Source: an uncultured Propionivibrio sp.
Lineage (GTDB): Bacteria; Pseudomonadota; Gammaproteobacteria; Burkholderiales; Rhodocyclaceae
Assembly (NCBI GenBank): GCA_937923255.1
Contig: CALAIL010000063.1
Span: forward strand, 1-15,348
Direction of reading: 5' to 3'
DNA: 15,348 bases
Shown one piece after another: positions 14,894 to 15,348 of this stretch (the first letter of the stretch is position 1; every line of letters begins with the position of its first letter). The notes beneath the pieces are model-generated. The model saw only the letters and a list, made by a program, of their open reading frames with translations, was not told where the DNA came from and ran no database searches. The position numbers were made by a program, and so were the translations under genes.

Positions 14894-14910
14894 AAGGGGC
14901 GCAACCCCTT
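14894..14910 (+). other. Small hairpin after the YgbA-family gene
   Basis: AAGGGG (14894-14899) pairs with CCCCTT (14905-14910) around a 5-nt loop, 17 nt after the stop codon. There is no T-run, so it is at best a weak terminator; it merges into the repeat array that follows. Confidence 0.4.
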
Positions 14911-15215
14911 ATGAATAGGGCGTTTCCAGGCAGGTGCCTCTGAAGCCCTTATAAATAAAGGGCTGGCGGGCAGGGGTGCCGGAGAAGCCCTAAATACGTG
15001 GGCTTCAGGCCAGCTCTTTTTGGAGATGCGCCTGCACTCTTTTTACTTTTTTACTTTTTTACCCTCTTCCCAAATTCCTCTCCTAAAGGGCAAGGGGATT
15101 TTCGGGTGCTCTGAACCCCGCGCAGATAAAGGCGTTCCGGGCAAGCACCTCTGAAACGCCCTATTTATAAGGGTTTCAGAGAAGCCCTAAATACGCGGGC
15201 TAGCGAGCAGGTGCC
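14911..15215. repeat. Hairpin repeat array, right edge
   Basis: Several units related to those at 6011-6204: AGCCCTT/AAGGGCT (14944-14964), GAAGCCC/GGGCTTC (14984-15006), CTCTGAAA with CCCT pairing AGGG and TTTCAGAG (15149-15181), and AGCCC/GGGCT (15183-15201). Loops are AT-rich (TAAATACGT, TAAATACGC, ATTTATA). Between arms the words GGCAGGTGCCTCTGAA or similar recur. The array is interrupted by T-rich DNA (15036-15110). Confidence 0.75.
15040..15062. repeat. Tandem T-rich 8-bp repeat
   Basis: TTTTTAC then two copies of TTTTTTAC in direct tandem. On the plus strand it may act as a T-rich termination region for transcripts leaving the YgbA-family gene; it is also a likely slippage site. Confidence 0.6.
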
Positions 15216-15248
15216 TGAAGCTAAAAACAAGAATCGCCACAGCGTGCG

Positions 15249-15348
15249 CGCTGACTTTCACCCACGAGACTTCTCTTGATGCCGTTGCGCTGTGCGGCAG
15301 CGCGCCCCGCTGACTTTCCTACCTTCTTTCTTTATCTCGCCAAAGAAA
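15249..15348. repeat. Direct repeat and terminal inverted repeat at window end
   Basis: CGCTGACTTTC occurs twice (15249-15259, 15308-15318). TTTCTTT (15327-15333) and AAAGAAA (15342-15348) are perfect arms around an 8-nt loop, and the second arm may continue past the window. No gene is visible here. Confidence 0.5.

Overview
The window looks like chromosomal DNA of a GC-rich betaproteobacterium. The support is indirect. It carries a tripartite tricarboxylate transporter of the kind greatly expanded in Betaproteobacteria, single-copy RlmL- and RsmJ-type rRNA methyltransferases with beta/gamma-proteobacterial motifs, and a YgbA-family gene. Genus cannot be fixed from the sequence. No tRNA, rRNA, transposase, CRISPR array or phage gene was seen.

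Left part (about 467-8407, all on the minus strand, read right to left): a catabolic cluster. The order of transcription is a PdxA-family dehydrogenase, TctC (periplasmic binding protein), TctB, TctA, an RpiB/EryI-type sugar-phosphate isomerase, and an 863-residue fusion of a triosephosphate-isomerase-like (EryH/LerI-type) domain with DhaK and DhaL kinase domains. A perfect 10-bp intrinsic terminator (467-495) closes the cluster. A promoter candidate lies before the PdxA-like gene and a second one before rpiB. My reading is that a sugar acid enters through the transporter, is oxidised and decarboxylated by the PdxA-like enzyme to a ketose such as erythrulose, and is then phosphorylated and isomerised twice to erythrose 4-phosphate by the fusion and the RpiB-like enzyme. 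The kinase and two isomerases match the known L-erythrulose branch (LerK, LerI/EryH, EryI). The substrate and the role of the PdxA-like enzyme are inference.

Middle part (8715-13151): an extended-SDR epimerase-like gene and an RlmL-like 23S rRNA methyltransferase on the plus strand, then RsmJ (16S rRNA methyltransferase) and a 2-dehydropantoate 2-reductase family gene on the minus strand. The gap between the last two (11820-12245) holds a cluster of LacI-type palindromes and a structured plus-strand segment ending in an intrinsic terminator with no gene in front of it, a candidate small RNA.

Right part (13724-14877): a TauE/SafE (TSUP) membrane protein overlapping by 4 nt a cysteine-rich YgbA-family gene.

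A family of hairpin-forming repeats occurs at three intergenic places: the left edge (56-198), between tctC and tctB (five tandem 39-bp units, 6011-6204) and the right edge (about 14911-15215). Sequence differences between copies tend to preserve pairing. The copy array inside the transporter operon recalls REP elements that set the ratio of binding protein to membrane components.
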